Below, piece after piece: positions 36,324-44,978 of a stretch of 64,000 bases of DNA (position 1 is its first letter; the number at the start of each line of letters is the position of its first letter). The DNA lies in NCBI GenBank assembly GCA_002839375.1, contig PGXY01000011.1, positions 124,001-188,000 on the forward strand, given 5' to 3'. The translations under genes were made by a program, and so were the position numbers. The DNA comes from Spirochaetae bacterium HGW-Spirochaetae-1. Its GTDB lineage: Bacteria > Spirochaetota > UBA4802 > UBA5550. The notes below the pieces were generated by a model that saw nothing but the letters and a program-made list of their open reading frames with translations, had not been told where the DNA came from and did not search any database.

Positions 36324-36640
36324 TGTGAACAGTGATGGTGTTGACCCGACACTCTCCGGGAATGGTTGTTAGTTTCAGGTTTCGAGTCTCTGGTTTCAGG
36401 CAAGAGTCTTCCGGAAACTTTAAACTTGAAACTATTTCAAATAATTCCCCCAACACTCCCCTGAAAAAATAAAGGCATTCAACACTTTCATTTAACAGCA
36501 ACCAATCTCCGGACCCGGCCCCGGGTTTACCTCGCCCCCGGGGCCCCTCCTTCGGCGCCTTTTACGACACTACCGTCGCGCGCCGAAACGCACGCGTCCT
36601 GCGTGCAGTCCCACAGGAGAGGGCTCACTGGCCGGAATGT
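36324..36640. repeat. Post-immunity repeat, copy 2, with nested insertion
   Basis: This block follows the second immunity gene as copy 1 follows the first: ACAGTGATGGTGTTGACCCG, an inverted repeat (TAGTTTCAGGTTT against AAACTTGAAACTA), CCAATCTCCGGACCC, then the GC-rich hairpin near 36528. Here the hairpin is split by a segment with CGCGCGCCGAAACGCACGCG at 36576 and closes with TCCCACAGGAGAGGG. The same split hairpin occurs at 37788-37888. No gene is visible in this stretch. Confidence 0.7.
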
Positions 36641-36653
36641 GGCTCTTGCCATA

Positions 36654-36831
36654 ACCGGTCAAATCCCCCTCGGTCCCCCTTTAATAAAGGGGGAAGGAAG
36701 ATTCTGGCAGGGGATTTGGACCCGGGAGAAAGAACCGGAAATTGCATCAACCGTCTCATCCCGCCCTCGGGCCAGAACGTCGGAGCAGGGAAAAACCAAA
36801 AAATAAATTCTACATAAGATGAGCAGGCACA
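36654..36831. repeat. Long direct repeat (B plus C), copy 1
   Basis: About 110 bp starting ACCGGTCAAATCCCCCTCGG, with a CCCCCTTTAATAAAGGGGG hairpin and GGCAGGGGATTTGGAC, match 38784-38897 nearly base for base. The last part (36745-36831) also matches 34106-34192. Confidence 0.75.
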
Positions 36832-36869
36832 GGGTGTCGGTTGCTCGTGATTCATCCCGCCGAAAGTTG

Positions 36870-37076
36870 TTACGCGGTTTTCCCGGCAAATTCCTTGTAT
36901 GAAAATTCGGGCAACGAGGCATTTTTTTTCGCGTGTTCGATCGTCATGCTGACGAGGTTCCCGTCTTTGTCGAGGTCGATATAGATATTCTCATTTATTT
37001 CTTTCGTTTCAATTATTTCCTTTTCGGAGAATTCTATGTGAGCGGTATCGGTATCGAAAAAGTATTTAATATTCAT
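36870..37076 (-). CDS. DUF2283-family protein (candidate antitoxin)
   Basis: 68 residues from the ATG at 37076, chosen because it follows the upstream stop by 4 bp; the frame is open further upstream. The pattern YFFDTDTAHIEFSE, then IDLDKDGNLVSMTIEHA, is the DUF2283 beta-sheet repeat. DUF2283 proteins are commonly the second gene of toxin-antitoxin-like pairs. It lies between two copies of the long direct repeat, so it is accessory DNA. Confidence 0.72.
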   Translation of the reverse strand: MNIKYFFDTDTAHIEFSEKEIIETKEINENIYIDLDKDGNLVSMTIEHAKKNASLPEFSYKEFAGKTA

Positions 37077-37080
37077 ATTG

Positions 37081-37317
37081 TCACCTTTTGAAAAAGTTCC
37101 GGTCAAAAAAAGCATTGTGTACTGTTTCCGCATCGGGAAGCAGTATGATCCGCAAATATTTATTTTCTTCACTGATGAATGCCCAGCGCCTTATTCTGCC
37201 ATCTGCCTGTATTTCCTCGTGTTCATATCGATCAATGACATGTTGAATCCACTCAATTTTTATATTGCATCGATCCGGCCTGGAGCGCGTATAGAGAAAA
37301 TATTCCGTAAATTTCAT
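37081..37317 (-). CDS. DUF4258-like small basic protein (candidate toxin)
   Basis: 78 residues, the first gene of the pair with DUF2283. The layout FTEYFLYTRSRPDRCNIKIE, then WIQHVIDRYEHEEIQADGRI, then RRWAFISEENKYLRIILLPD resembles DUF4258/BrnT-like RelE-fold toxins: an N-terminal helix with R and H, then a curled sheet. The order toxin-antitoxin with a 4-bp gap supports co-translation. Function is inferred from the partner. Confidence 0.65.
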   Translation of the reverse strand: MKFTEYFLYTRSRPDRCNIKIEWIQHVIDRYEHEEIQADGRIRRWAFISEENKYLRIILLPDAETVHNAFFDRNFFKR

Positions 37318-37547
37318 AAGTTTTCAATATAAGGTAAATTTAACACCAAACCAGGATACACGGCAATAAAAATATTAACAAGCAAAATTTGCCTGCAAAC
37401 AATAATATAGTACATTTTGTAAAAAATATTCCTTTGTTGGAAATGCTTGAATATGCGTGAGTAACTGGAAGTTATTCCCCGGACGCGCCGCGTCCGCTGA
37501 TGATTGCATGCCGTGACCGCGTGAGGGACGCGCAGGGGCACGCCCAA

Positions 37548-37780
37548 CATCAACTATTCATCGGCCTTCGGCGGGATCAGCGCCGTGGTGGACCCCAACG
37601 GCAATGCCACGCTCTTCGAGTACGACGATTACGGCCGCCTGGCCCGCCAGCGCGCCAATACGGACAGCGGTATACGCACCCTGAACGAGTATTCGTACAG
37701 TGAGACCTTTCCGCTGCGGGGCAGCTTCACGCGCTTTACCGGTACGGCTGACCCGGCCGTGGGAATGAGCGCCTACGCGC
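37548..37780 (+). pseudogene. RHS remnant
   Basis: A 230-bp fragment almost identical to 30026-30252 of the RHS gene (translation INYSSAFGGISAVVDPNGN, then YDDYGRLARQRANTDSG, then FPLRGSFTRFTGTADPAV). It has no start or continuation and stops at a GC-rich split hairpin. It is a duplicated piece of YD-repeat DNA. Confidence 0.85.
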
Positions 37781-37787
37781 CAGGTTT

Positions 37788-37888
37788 ACCTCACCCCGGC
37801 TCCGCCGCGCCCTTCCTTCGGCGCTTTTTGCGACATCGTGTCGCGCGCCGAAACGCACGCGTCCTGCGTGCAGTCCCACGGGAGAGGG
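37788..37888. repeat. Split GC-rich hairpin, copy 2
   Basis: CCTCACCCC at 37791, an inserted segment with CGCGCGCCGAAACGCACGCG at 37843, then TCCCACGGGAGAGGGG. It matches 36528-36620 and interrupts the RHS remnant. Confidence 0.7.
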
Positions 37889-37964
37889 GTGACTCTGTCA
37901 GAGTCTCAAAGACTTTATATGAACGTTAGTCGATATAAATAGCAATTATACATGTAACAAACGG

Positions 37965-38105
37965 TGTCCAGCAGAAAGGCAGACACGACGTCGGCCCGGT
38001 AGGGGGAAAGGATAGTTTAAAGTTGGAAAGATTAAAGTTCAAAAAATATTCTTTTGGATACTTTCAACTTTTAATTTTAAACTTGCGGCATTAAACATTT
38101 TTATC
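37965..38105. repeat. Degraded repeat with inverted-repeat core
   Basis: GACACGACGTCGGCCCGGT near 37982 recurs at 39866-39881. The following AGTTTAAAGTTGGAAAG is answered by CTTTCAACTTTTAATTTTAA about 40 bp later, the same type of inverted repeat as in the post-immunity repeats. Confidence 0.5.
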
Positions 38106-38168
38106 CATGAAACAATTCGAAGACCCTCTCCGGGCAGGGGACTTATATGAAAGACATTTATCCGGAGT

Positions 38169-38417
38169 TTAGTGAACCCCAAGAAGTCCTTCAACGGACA
38201 AGTCCTCGTCTATGTCCTTCCAGCTGATCCCCTGTCCTCTTCCAATCAGCCGCCAACTGTTTCGCTGTTCCGGTGTAGCCTGGAGAAGCCGGGGGAAGTA
38301 CGCTATAGGGACGCTGATGATCCTTCCGTCCTCCAGGTAAATTGTCAGCATTTCACTGTCGATTTTAACATCTGTGGCGTTTGCCGAGAAGCTGTGGTCA
38401 TGCATTGAAGTGGTCAT
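38169..38417 (-). CDS. DUF2442-family protein
   Basis: 82 residues. DVKIDSEMLTIYLEDGRIIS, then VPIAYFPRLLQATPEQR and WKDIDEDLSVEGLLG, are the DUF2442 landmarks. DUF2442 genes usually follow a DUF4160 gene, as here, where the two overlap by 20 bp, but the DUF4160 partner is broken. The pair has a toxin-antitoxin-like distribution; biochemical function is unknown. Confidence 0.82.
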   Translation of the reverse strand: MTTSMHDHSFSANATDVKIDSEMLTIYLEDGRIISVPIAYFPRLLQATPEQRNSWRLIGRGQGISWKDIDEDLSVEGLLGVH

Positions 38418-38642
38418 TCCATTTATCCTCTATCATTGCCTGGTTTTCAAAAATAATCTCAATAATTCTTTTCAGTTCTTTTGGTTTGAAGCCTTCATTC
38501 TTTGCCGGTTTAATCGGTTTAATTCAGAATTTTGCCACGTTGCCGGCTTTTTCAATATGTACATGAATGGGTTCGTGTTTTTCATTGCTGTAAAAGAAAA
38601 AAAGAAAAATCGAACCCCGTCTTTTGTAAATATAAGCGGCAT
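38398..38642 (-). pseudogene. DUF4160 pseudogene (frameshift plus nonsense)
   Basis: The minus strand reads MPLIFTKDGVRFFFFS, then the family continues in another frame as YSNEKHEPIHVHIEKAGNVA, KF, a stop, IKPIKPAKNEGFKPKELK and so on. The frame slip is in a T-rich run near 38595. The stop stands where the family has tryptophan (AKFW), so TGG has become TGA. The end overlaps the DUF2442 start. Confidence 0.8.
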
Positions 38643-38783
38643 ATTTCTCCTGGTTATCAATGATAATATAATAATGTGGCCGGGTCTTGGGATAGTCAAT
38701 AGTTTTTCAGAGGAGGCAGGAAAAATTGGAGCTGAAATGGCGCGGGTGAACATCTGCTATTGACGGAATATCCGGGAACCGGA

Positions 38784-38897
38784 ACCGGTGAAATATCCCT
38801 CGGTCCCCCTTCGGGATAAAGGGGGGAATGAAGATTGCGGGCAGGGGATTTGGACTCGGAAGATGGAACCGGAAATTGCATCAACCGTCTCATCCCG
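38784..38897. repeat. Long direct repeat (B plus C), copy 2
   Basis: This copy matches 36654-36763: ACCGGTGAAATATCCCTCGG, a CCCCCTTCGGGATAAAGGGG hairpin, GGCAGGGGATTTGGAC, then TCAACCGTCTCATCCCGC. The two copies bracket about 2 kb with the DUF4258/DUF2283 pair, the RHS remnant and DUF2442. The rest of the 38643-39100 gap shows nothing else I can support. Confidence 0.75.
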
Positions 38898-39100
38898 CGT
38901 CTGGCCATGATGGCAGTGCGGGCTAGTCGAAGAGAAGGGTTTTCAGCGGACCTTATAGTCATTGCAAGTGGCACCGGCAGAGTATTAAGGCTTAACATAA
39001 ACGGGCTACAAGAGAAAAAATAATTTGACAAGTAATCAAAAATAGCTTACATAGTAATATGTAAAGAGTAAAGATCAAGAAACAAGCCCTCAAAAGTATT

Positions 39101-39322
39101 ATGAAGATGCCAAAGGCTATACAGGGTGTATTTCGAGATCTTGTCAGGGATTTAGAGACATCAGGTCCTGTTCGGCCATCATGGCCTCATTATAGTAAAT
39201 TGGGAAAAGAACAGTATCATTGCCATCTTTCCCATAAGTGGGTTGCCTGTTGGAGGAAAGAGGGAGATGCGGTAATTATCGAGGTATACTATGCAGGTTC
39301 ACGTGAAAACGCCCCGTATTAA
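39101..39322 (+). CDS. RelE/HigB-like toxin
   Basis: 73 residues from the only ATG in frame; the frame is open to 39065 and the preceding codons (RVKIKKQALKSI) look like the usual RelE N-terminal helix, so an unusual start upstream is possible. IQGVFRDLVRDLETSGPVRP, YSKLGKEQYHCHLSHKWVAC and IIEVYYAGSRENAPY match RelE-fold mRNA interferases. The last residues carry the R near the C-terminus typical of the active site. The antitoxin gene starts 32 bp before it ends. Confidence 0.75.
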   Translation: MKMPKAIQGVFRDLVRDLETSGPVRPSWPHYSKLGKEQYHCHLSHKWVACWRKEGDAVIIEVYYAGSRENAPY

Positions 39323-39653
39323 CATAGAAATGAAAGGGGAGATTCCTGAAGAAATCGTCAGAGTTATCAGGAAAGTATATGGAAAGAAGGCTGTTATTTC
39401 AGAGGATGATACCTTGGTGAACATTCGGGACACCGAGTGGTTTAAAGATATTGATGCCCGGTTGACCCCTGGAAAGGCTATGGCAAATTACCGCAAGCTT
39501 TTGAAACTTACACAGGCCGAACTCGGTGAAAAGCTCGGCGGTATTCCGAAACAAAACATCTCGCAGATGGAATGCGATGTGCGGCCGATAAGCAAGAAAG
39601 TCGCAAAGCAACTCGCGGCGCTCTATAAAGTCTCTGTGGAAGAATTCATATAA
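39291..39653 (+). CDS. XRE-family antitoxin
   Basis: 120 residues. The C-terminal half has the helix-turn-helix MANYRKLLKLTQAELGEKLG, then PKQNISQMECDVRPISKKVA. The N-terminal part (about 1-55) is the toxin-binding region. The HigB-HigA order, overlap with the RelE-like gene and length fit a toxin-antitoxin module in which this protein also represses the operon. Confidence 0.8.
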   Translation: MQVHVKTPRINIEMKGEIPEEIVRVIRKVYGKKAVISEDDTLVNIRDTEWFKDIDARLTPGKAMANYRKLLKLTQAELGEKLGGIPKQNISQMECDVRPISKKVAKQLAALYKVSVEEFI

Positions 39654-39656
39654 TGT

Positions 39657-40095
39657 GAGCAAAGACAGTACTTACCCGACACTCGGCTAAGGAAAGTTCA
39701 AAGTCACAAGGTTTAAAATCTAAAAATGATTCCGGTAAGGACAGTTCAAAGTTCTGAAAGTTAATCTTGAAAGAAGATTCCAGCCGGATACTTTCAACTT
39801 TTATCTTTAAACATTTAATAAATATTTAATTGTCCTTAACAACCTGTATCCAGCTAGAAGGCCGAGACGACGTCGGCCCGGTCGAGTCGGCCACGATGGC
39901 CGTTGCGAGACCGCTACCAGTGATTCGTGTAACAGGTTGATAAACAGAGATTTCTGCTTGCAAAAAATATCTTCACAGAATAAATTCCACTACAGAAAAA
40001 AGTAAGCCGCAGCGGCGAATGAGCTGAAGCCTCCGCCGGCAACTGAGGCGGCGCCCTTTTCGCCCCTTTTGTGGCGCTATAAAAGGGGCTACACC
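39657..40095. repeat. Degraded post-immunity repeat and repeat debris
   Basis: Directly after the XRE stop, ACAGTACTTACCCGACACTC matches the start of the post-immunity repeats at 33841 and 36324. Two AAAGTT/AACTTT inverted repeats follow, then GGCCGAGACGACGTCGGCC at 39860 (partner at 37979), then GCCACGATGGC. The stretch to 40095 has no gene; GCGCC-rich hairpins near 40050 may end transcription towards HrpB. Confidence 0.55.
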
Positions 40096-42597
40096 CTATT
40101 TCCTCGGCTTTGCCCGGCTTGTGGGTTCGGCCTCGCGCGGATTGTCGGGCCAGGAGTGTCGCGGGTACCGGCCCCGGAGCTCCTTCTTTACCTCGGGATA
40201 GGAGCGGTCCCAGAACCCGTCCAGGTCGCGCGTGATCTGGATGGGCCTTCCTGCCGGAGAAAGAAGGTGAAGCAGAAGCGGTTCGCCGCAGAGCGCCGGG
40301 GTTTCCCGTGAGCCGAAAAATTCCTGAAGGCGTGCGGCAATAATGGGGATGTCGCCCGATTCATAATCAATTGATTTATGTGTTCCCGATGGGAGGACCC
40401 ACTGTTCCGGCGCCAGGGTGTCGAGCTGTCGGATATTTCCCCATCCCAGCCTGTTTTTCAGTGCCTGCAAAACCGTATCGTCGGTAAAAACCGGCCCGCC
40501 GTCATAGCGGCCGTACGGAATGAGCCACTCCCCGAACTCAGCAGCCAGAGACTCGGGTGCAAAGTCGGGCCATGTGCTCTGACCTCCGAATCTGCGGACA
40601 AACATGATCCTGGCGCAGAGCCGCCGCGCCTGATCATTCCAGGGAAGGCATGAAAGGCCCTCTTTTGAAACCCGGTCAAAGGCGGCACGGCGCAGCTCAT
40701 TTTCCGGCGGCAGTAATCCCCGTTTCTCCCTGAGGACAAGTTTTTTCAGCCGCACCTGTGATTGACATCGCGGGACCCATTCGTTCCATTCCGTGATATG
40801 CTCCTCAACGGGCTGTCCGGCAAGGCCGCTTTCCAGGTCGCTCAGACTTATAGGCGCGGCCAGGAATATGCGGGCGTCGGTTTCTCCGCCGTCCATTTCA
40901 GCAGCGGCAAGGTATTCCGCGTTGCCCAGGCTGCCGGCAAGGCGCGCGCCCCGTCCTGTTGCCATGAGCCACCGGGTAACGGGACCCCCATCGGTCAGGC
41001 GCGCTGCCCGGTCCGGGTATGCCGTAAGGAGGAGTCTTCCGGCCAGTTCCGGATCTATATCATTTTCCGTTATTTTCCGCTGATCAAACCCGGCATTGCC
41101 GATGATGCGCCGCGCCTCATCGGCAATGCGTCGGGCAGAACCTTCAGTCATGGCGCTTCGCTCGCCCCTGGCCCAGGCTGCCCATGCCGTCAGCCTATCG
41201 CGGAAATCAGGATCATTGCCGCCCATGGAGTCCCTTTCTTCGAGAAGGGCCGCTGTAACGGCTGCCGTGGCGACCCAGCCTTTTTCTGCCGCTGTTATTA
41301 TCATGCGGCCCAGTCGCGGGTGAAGTCCCAGGCGGGCCGCTTTACGGCCCGTGTCGGTTATGCGGCCCGTATTATCGAGAAGGCCCAGGTCCGCAAGCAG
41401 GGAAGAGGCCCGTTCAAGGCCGCCGCGGGGAGGCACGGTGAGCCAGGTAAGGTCCAGGGGAGAGGCGCCCCACAAAGCCGTTTCCAGGAAAAGGGGAGCC
41501 AGATCCGATTCAATAATCTCAGGCTGGGAGAATTCCTCGCGCATGTCATTTTCAGGCCACCAGCGGAGACAGGTCCCGGGACCGGTACGGCCCGCTCGCC
41601 CTTTCCGCTGTTCAGCCGATGCGATGCTGATCGGAGCGGTGTCCCAGTGGTCCATGCCGGTTCGCGGCAGGTAGCGGACTCTGCGCTCCAGGCCCGTATC
41701 TACCACGACACGGACGCCGGGAATCGTGAGGCTCGTCTCGGCTACATTTGTCGAGAGAATTATCCTGCTGCGACTGCCGGGAGGCGGGTTGAGCACCCTG
41801 CGCTGATCGTCGGGCAGCAGCCGGCCGTGGAGTATGGTAATATCTGCTCCGGCAGCCTGTCGGCCTTTTTCCAGGATTTCCTGCGTGCGGCGGATTTCCC
41901 TGAATCCCGGCAGGAATACCAGGATATCGCCGCTTCCTTCCGCGGACAGTATCTCCCCTGCCTCGGTGGCAAGTCTTGCGGCACCTTCCCATGACTTTTC
42001 ACCGGGAAAAGGAGGACGATAAAAAACACGTACCGGGTGTGTCCGTCCCGGTATGGAAATGCACTGCGCGCCGCCGAAGATGCTTTGAATATCCGCTGCG
42101 GGCAGCGTGGCTGACATGAAAAGTATATTGAGGTCCGGGCGAAGCGTCGTACGGCAGTCCAGTGACAGGGCCAGGGCAATATCGGCCTGGAGACTCCGCT
42201 CATGGAACTCATCAAAGATCAGTGTCCCGTATCCTTCCAGTGACTGGTCGTTTTGTATGATGCGTGTGAGGATTCCCTCGGTGACCACTTCTAAGCGGGC
42301 CGCGGGTCCGGTCACGGTCTCTGTCCTGGTTCTGAGTCCCACGGTTTTACCGATTTTTTCTCCCAACAGAGAGGCGATGCGGTCAGCCGCTGCACGCGCC
42401 GCTATCCTCCTGGGCTGGAGGAGGAGGATCTTTGATCCGGAGAAATTACGATGAGAGAGAAGATGCCATGGAACAAGTGTCGTCTTTCCCGCGCCGGTTT
42501 CGGCATGGAGTAGGAGAGTTCTGTCATGGGCAAGCGTCGCGGCTATCTCATCGAGACGGGAATATACGGGAAGGGACAGGGTTTCGTTTGTTGTCAT
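40096..42597 (-). CDS. hrpB: ATP-dependent helicase HrpB
   Basis: 833 residues, the family's usual length. Helicase motifs are in order: Walker A HAETGAGKTT near residue 31, DEAH-box variant FDEFHERS near 129, SATLP near 160 and the motif VI region EQRKGRAGRTGPG near 333. The HrpB-specific C-terminal domain fills residues 600-830. It is a DExH-type RNA helicase of the HrpA/HrpB group, and its role in most bacteria is not settled. It stands alone at the border between the repeat-rich island and the TonB operon. Confidence 0.92.
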   Translation of the reverse strand: MTTNETLSLPVYSRLDEIAATLAHDRTLLLHAETGAGKTTLVPWHLLSHRNFSGSKILLLQPRRIAARAAADRIASLLGEKIGKTVGLRTRTETVTGPAARLEVVTEGILTRIIQNDQSLEGYGTLIFDEFHERSLQADIALALSLDCRTTLRPDLNILFMSATLPAADIQSIFGGAQCISIPGRTHPVRVFYRPPFPGEKSWEGAARLATEAGEILSAEGSGDILVFLPGFREIRRTQEILEKGRQAAGADITILHGRLLPDDQRRVLNPPPGSRSRIILSTNVAETSLTIPGVRVVVDTGLERRVRYLPRTGMDHWDTAPISIASAEQRKGRAGRTGPGTCLRWWPENDMREEFSQPEIIESDLAPLFLETALWGASPLDLTWLTVPPRGGLERASSLLADLGLLDNTGRITDTGRKAARLGLHPRLGRMIITAAEKGWVATAAVTAALLEERDSMGGNDPDFRDRLTAWAAWARGERSAMTEGSARRIADEARRIIGNAGFDQRKITENDIDPELAGRLLLTAYPDRAARLTDGGPVTRWLMATGRGARLAGSLGNAEYLAAAEMDGGETDARIFLAAPISLSDLESGLAGQPVEEHITEWNEWVPRCQSQVRLKKLVLREKRGLLPPENELRRAAFDRVSKEGLSCLPWNDQARRLCARIMFVRRFGGQSTWPDFAPESLAAEFGEWLIPYGRYDGGPVFTDDTVLQALKNRLGWGNIRQLDTLAPEQWVLPSGTHKSIDYESGDIPIIAARLQEFFGSRETPALCGEPLLLHLLSPAGRPIQITRDLDGFWDRSYPEVKKELRGRYPRHSWPDNPREAEPTSRAKPRK

Positions 42598-42731
42598 GCT
42601 TGTATTCTCAGTCGTGAATGATTGATGAAAGATATTTCCGGCTGGATAATTATGTCAATAGATAAATTGCAGGGCGGTATACCGGGTTCCTGCAGGCCGG
42701 GAGCCGACGGGCGGTTCTGAATAGAGGGGAA

Positions 42732-43319
42732 TTATCCCTCGAGCCTGAACCGGATGGGGAGCCGTATCCTGCATTTGACCGGCTCGCGTGACGGGGTTTT
42801 GGCCGGATAAAATTTTATGCACCTGGCCCAGGCCAGGACTGCCTTGTCAAATTCGAGGCCCAGGGACTGCACGATCTTTCCGAAGACTACGGTCCCGTCG
42901 GTGTTGATGCCGATTTCGATCACAACGAGTCCCTCGACCCCTTCTTTCCTCATGCTGTCGGGATATTTGGGGAGCCGCGAAAAGAGCGGTTTGGGCGGAC
43001 GGATCGAGTCGCCGGGATCATTGAACTCGCCGCTGTCGTCACCGAAGATGAGGGGCTCCTCGGGTGTCTTTTCGATAGAGGCCTCGGACTTCTCGTCGGC
43101 TACCTGTATCTCGCCCGGGGCTTTGGCGCCGCTCAGTTTGAGTTCCACCATGTCAAAAAATTTGTACTCCTCGTTCAGGGATGCTTCGCCTGATCCGCTC
43201 CACTGCACCAGGACGAGGAGGGACAGGATGAAAAAAAACGAGAAGACCGACCATCCCAGCTGGGGCCGGAGCCTGAAATAATGTGCGATTCGGTTTATGT
43301 AGACGCTAATTATCTGCAT
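42732..43319 (-). CDS. tonB: TonB-family energy transducer
   Basis: 195 residues: one membrane anchor (about 22-40), a short acidic/proline linker, then a TonB C-terminal domain (LPKYPDSMRKEGVEGLVVIE, GTVVFGKIV, FYPAKT). It spans the periplasm and passes ExbB/ExbD energy to an outer-membrane receptor. It is the last gene of the operon and overlaps the ExbD gene by 14 bp. The linker is short compared with E. coli TonB. No TonB-dependent receptor is in the window. Confidence 0.88.
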   Translation of the reverse strand: MQIISVYINRIAHYFRLRPQLGWSVFSFFFILSLLVLVQWSGSGEASLNEEYKFFDMVELKLSGAKAPGEIQVADEKSEASIEKTPEEPLIFGDDSGEFNDPGDSIRPPKPLFSRLPKYPDSMRKEGVEGLVVIEIGINTDGTVVFGKIVQSLGLEFDKAVLAWARCIKFYPAKTPSREPVKCRIRLPIRFRLEG

Positions 43320-43719
43320 TTTCCTTTTTCCTGGTCAGGAGAACAATGTTGAATACGCCCGAATCGCGCAGCATCTCCATGACCGTGTTGATCCTGCTGA
43401 AACCAACTTCCCGGTCGGCACCGATCATTCCCTTGACGCGGGGATTGGCCGCTGCCCGGTATTTCGCCGTGGAAATGAGATCATCGGCCGATATGGGCGC
43501 ACCGTTAATGAAGAGGCCGCCTTCCCGGGACAGCCACACGTGGAAATATCCCCCGCTCGTGGTGGTCGATATTTCCGAAAGGGGAAGGTCCACGGGAATG
43601 CTCTTCTCCATGTCCACGGCGCTGGTCAGTATGAAAAAGATGAGCAGAATAAAGGCAATATCCGCCATGGAAGAAACGGGCACCAGGGGGAGCTGTTTTG
43701 TTTTTCTCTTGATGGCCAT
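43306..43719 (-). CDS. exbD: ExbD/TolR-family biopolymer transporter (second of two)
   Basis: 137 residues with a basic N-terminus, one membrane helix (about 18-38; VSSMADIAFILLIFFILTSA carries the essential membrane aspartate) and a periplasmic domain (GMIGADREVGFSRINTVMEM). It works with ExbB in the proton-driven motor. It is directly adjacent to the other ExbD gene, with no bases between stop and start. Confidence 0.88.
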   Translation of the reverse strand: MAIKRKTKQLPLVPVSSMADIAFILLIFFILTSAVDMEKSIPVDLPLSEISTTTSGGYFHVWLSREGGLFINGAPISADDLISTAKYRAAANPRVKGMIGADREVGFSRINTVMEMLRDSGVFNIVLLTRKKENADN

Positions 43720-44121
43720 TCAGAACGTCCGTATGGAAAATCTCGATTCACCGGCACGCTTGATAGCGTCTATGACCGCCACGGCCTTTTCATAGGGGAG
43801 AGAACCGGAAATTTTCAGAAGCAGTGCTGATTTCGGCGATGCTTCGCGTTTTTCCTTCATGAGCGAGGTGATTTCCGGAACCGGGCATTTCTTCCCGTTG
43901 AAGAGGATGGCTCCGTCGGCCTTCAGTTCTATCTCGATGAGCTGGTCAGGCGATACCTGCATGGCCGGCCGCGCCGGGTCGGGGAGGGTTATGACGAGTC
44001 CCTCCTTGACAAGGAAAACCGAAGTGACGAGAAAAAATATGATGAGCAGAAAGGCCACATCAGACATGGACGAGAGGGGAACCTCCGCCGCGGAATTTTT
44101 AGTTCGCTTTATCTTTACCAT
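43720..44121 (-). CDS. exbD: ExbD/TolR-family biopolymer transporter (first of two)
   Basis: 133 residues with the same layout as the neighbour: VPLSSMSDVAFLLIIFFLVT has the membrane aspartate and the periplasmic part follows. Two different ExbD genes with one ExbB is a common arrangement in TonB systems and in gliding or proteobacterial TonB2-like sets, where the copies form a heterodimer. It overlaps the ExbB gene by 23 bp. Confidence 0.88.
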   Translation of the reverse strand: MVKIKRTKNSAAEVPLSSMSDVAFLLIIFFLVTSVFLVKEGLVITLPDPARPAMQVSPDQLIEIELKADGAILFNGKKCPVPEITSLMKEKREASPKSALLLKISGSLPYEKAVAVIDAIKRAGESRFSIRTF

Positions 44122-44902
44122 CTTCCCTCAGAATTGTTTCAACAATGTCGGAGGCGAGCCTCTCAATCTCGGCGACGAAGGAGTCGATCCGGTGAGTGAA
44201 GTAATTGGAGAAGGCGAACATGGGGATAGCCACAATGAGGCCTGCTTCAGTGGTGATCAGGGCCTCGAATATCCCGCCAGCCACGAGCCTCGCGCTGATC
44301 TGGTCCGCCGCGGCAATGGTCTGGAAGGCGCCGATCATGCCCGAAACCGTACCGAGAAAACCCAGAAGGGGCGCGATATTCCCGATCGATGAGATCATGG
44401 TCAGTCCCTTTTCAAGCGATGCCGTCTCAATCGCTCCTGCCGCAGCTATACCCTTTTCCACGTGATCAAGGCCTAGTTTCCGCATGTGAAGTCCCTTGAG
44501 CAGTATTCTCGAAATGAGGATATTTTTTTCGGCGCAGAGCTTTTCGGCTTCGGCAGTGCCGCCCTGTTTTATCACCTCGTCGAATTCCGTAATGAACTCC
44601 CTGGGGTTTATGTTTATTTTCCGGTAGAAAAGATACCGCTCAATGATGAAGCCCATACCGGCGGCGGCGCACAGGAGCAGGGGCCACATGAAGAGGCCTC
44701 CCTTCATAAACCAGTCGAGAAGGGATATGCTTTCAGTCTCCATGTTCTCTCCGGCTTCAATTTTATTTATACCGGTATTTTCCAGGGCAGGTGCTTCTTC
44801 GGCGGCGAAGACGGCGCCGCCTGCTGCGGCCCGCATCATTATGGGATTCGTCGGCATCACGGAAAACAGAGTTATACTAATTAAAAAGATCCTGATTATC
44901 AC
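44099..44902 (-). CDS. exbB: ExbB/TolQ/MotA-family proton channel protein
   Basis: 267 residues. A cleavable N-terminal signal-like segment (about 1-33) precedes three membrane helices: LFMWPLLLCAAAGMGFIIERY at about 72, SIGNIAPLLGFLGTVSGMIGAF at about 175 and ALITTEAGLIVAIPMFAFSNYF at about 220. The MotA/TolQ/ExbB core (LLGFLGTVxGMIxAF) is intact. With two ExbDs and TonB behind it, it forms the inner-membrane motor. Confidence 0.9.
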   Translation of the reverse strand: MIIRIFLISITLFSVMPTNPIMMRAAAGGAVFAAEEAPALENTGINKIEAGENMETESISLLDWFMKGGLFMWPLLLCAAAGMGFIIERYLFYRKININPREFITEFDEVIKQGGTAEAEKLCAEKNILISRILLKGLHMRKLGLDHVEKGIAAAGAIETASLEKGLTMISSIGNIAPLLGFLGTVSGMIGAFQTIAAADQISARLVAGGIFEALITTEAGLIVAIPMFAFSNYFTHRIDSFVAEIERLASDIVETILREDGKDKAN

Positions 44903-44978
44903 TGGAATATCTCCTCTTTTTCGGTTTCAATGGAAGTGTTATCCGGGACATGCATCCTGGAAAAATAACACCTCGGGA

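Noticed and set aside
38835..39023. 62-residue plus-strand frame
   Set aside because: It starts within the long direct repeat and has no ribosome site or homologous appearance.
33841..40095. Insertion sequence or integrase driving the repeat zone
   Set aside because: I found no transposase or integrase frame; the repeats look non-autonomous.
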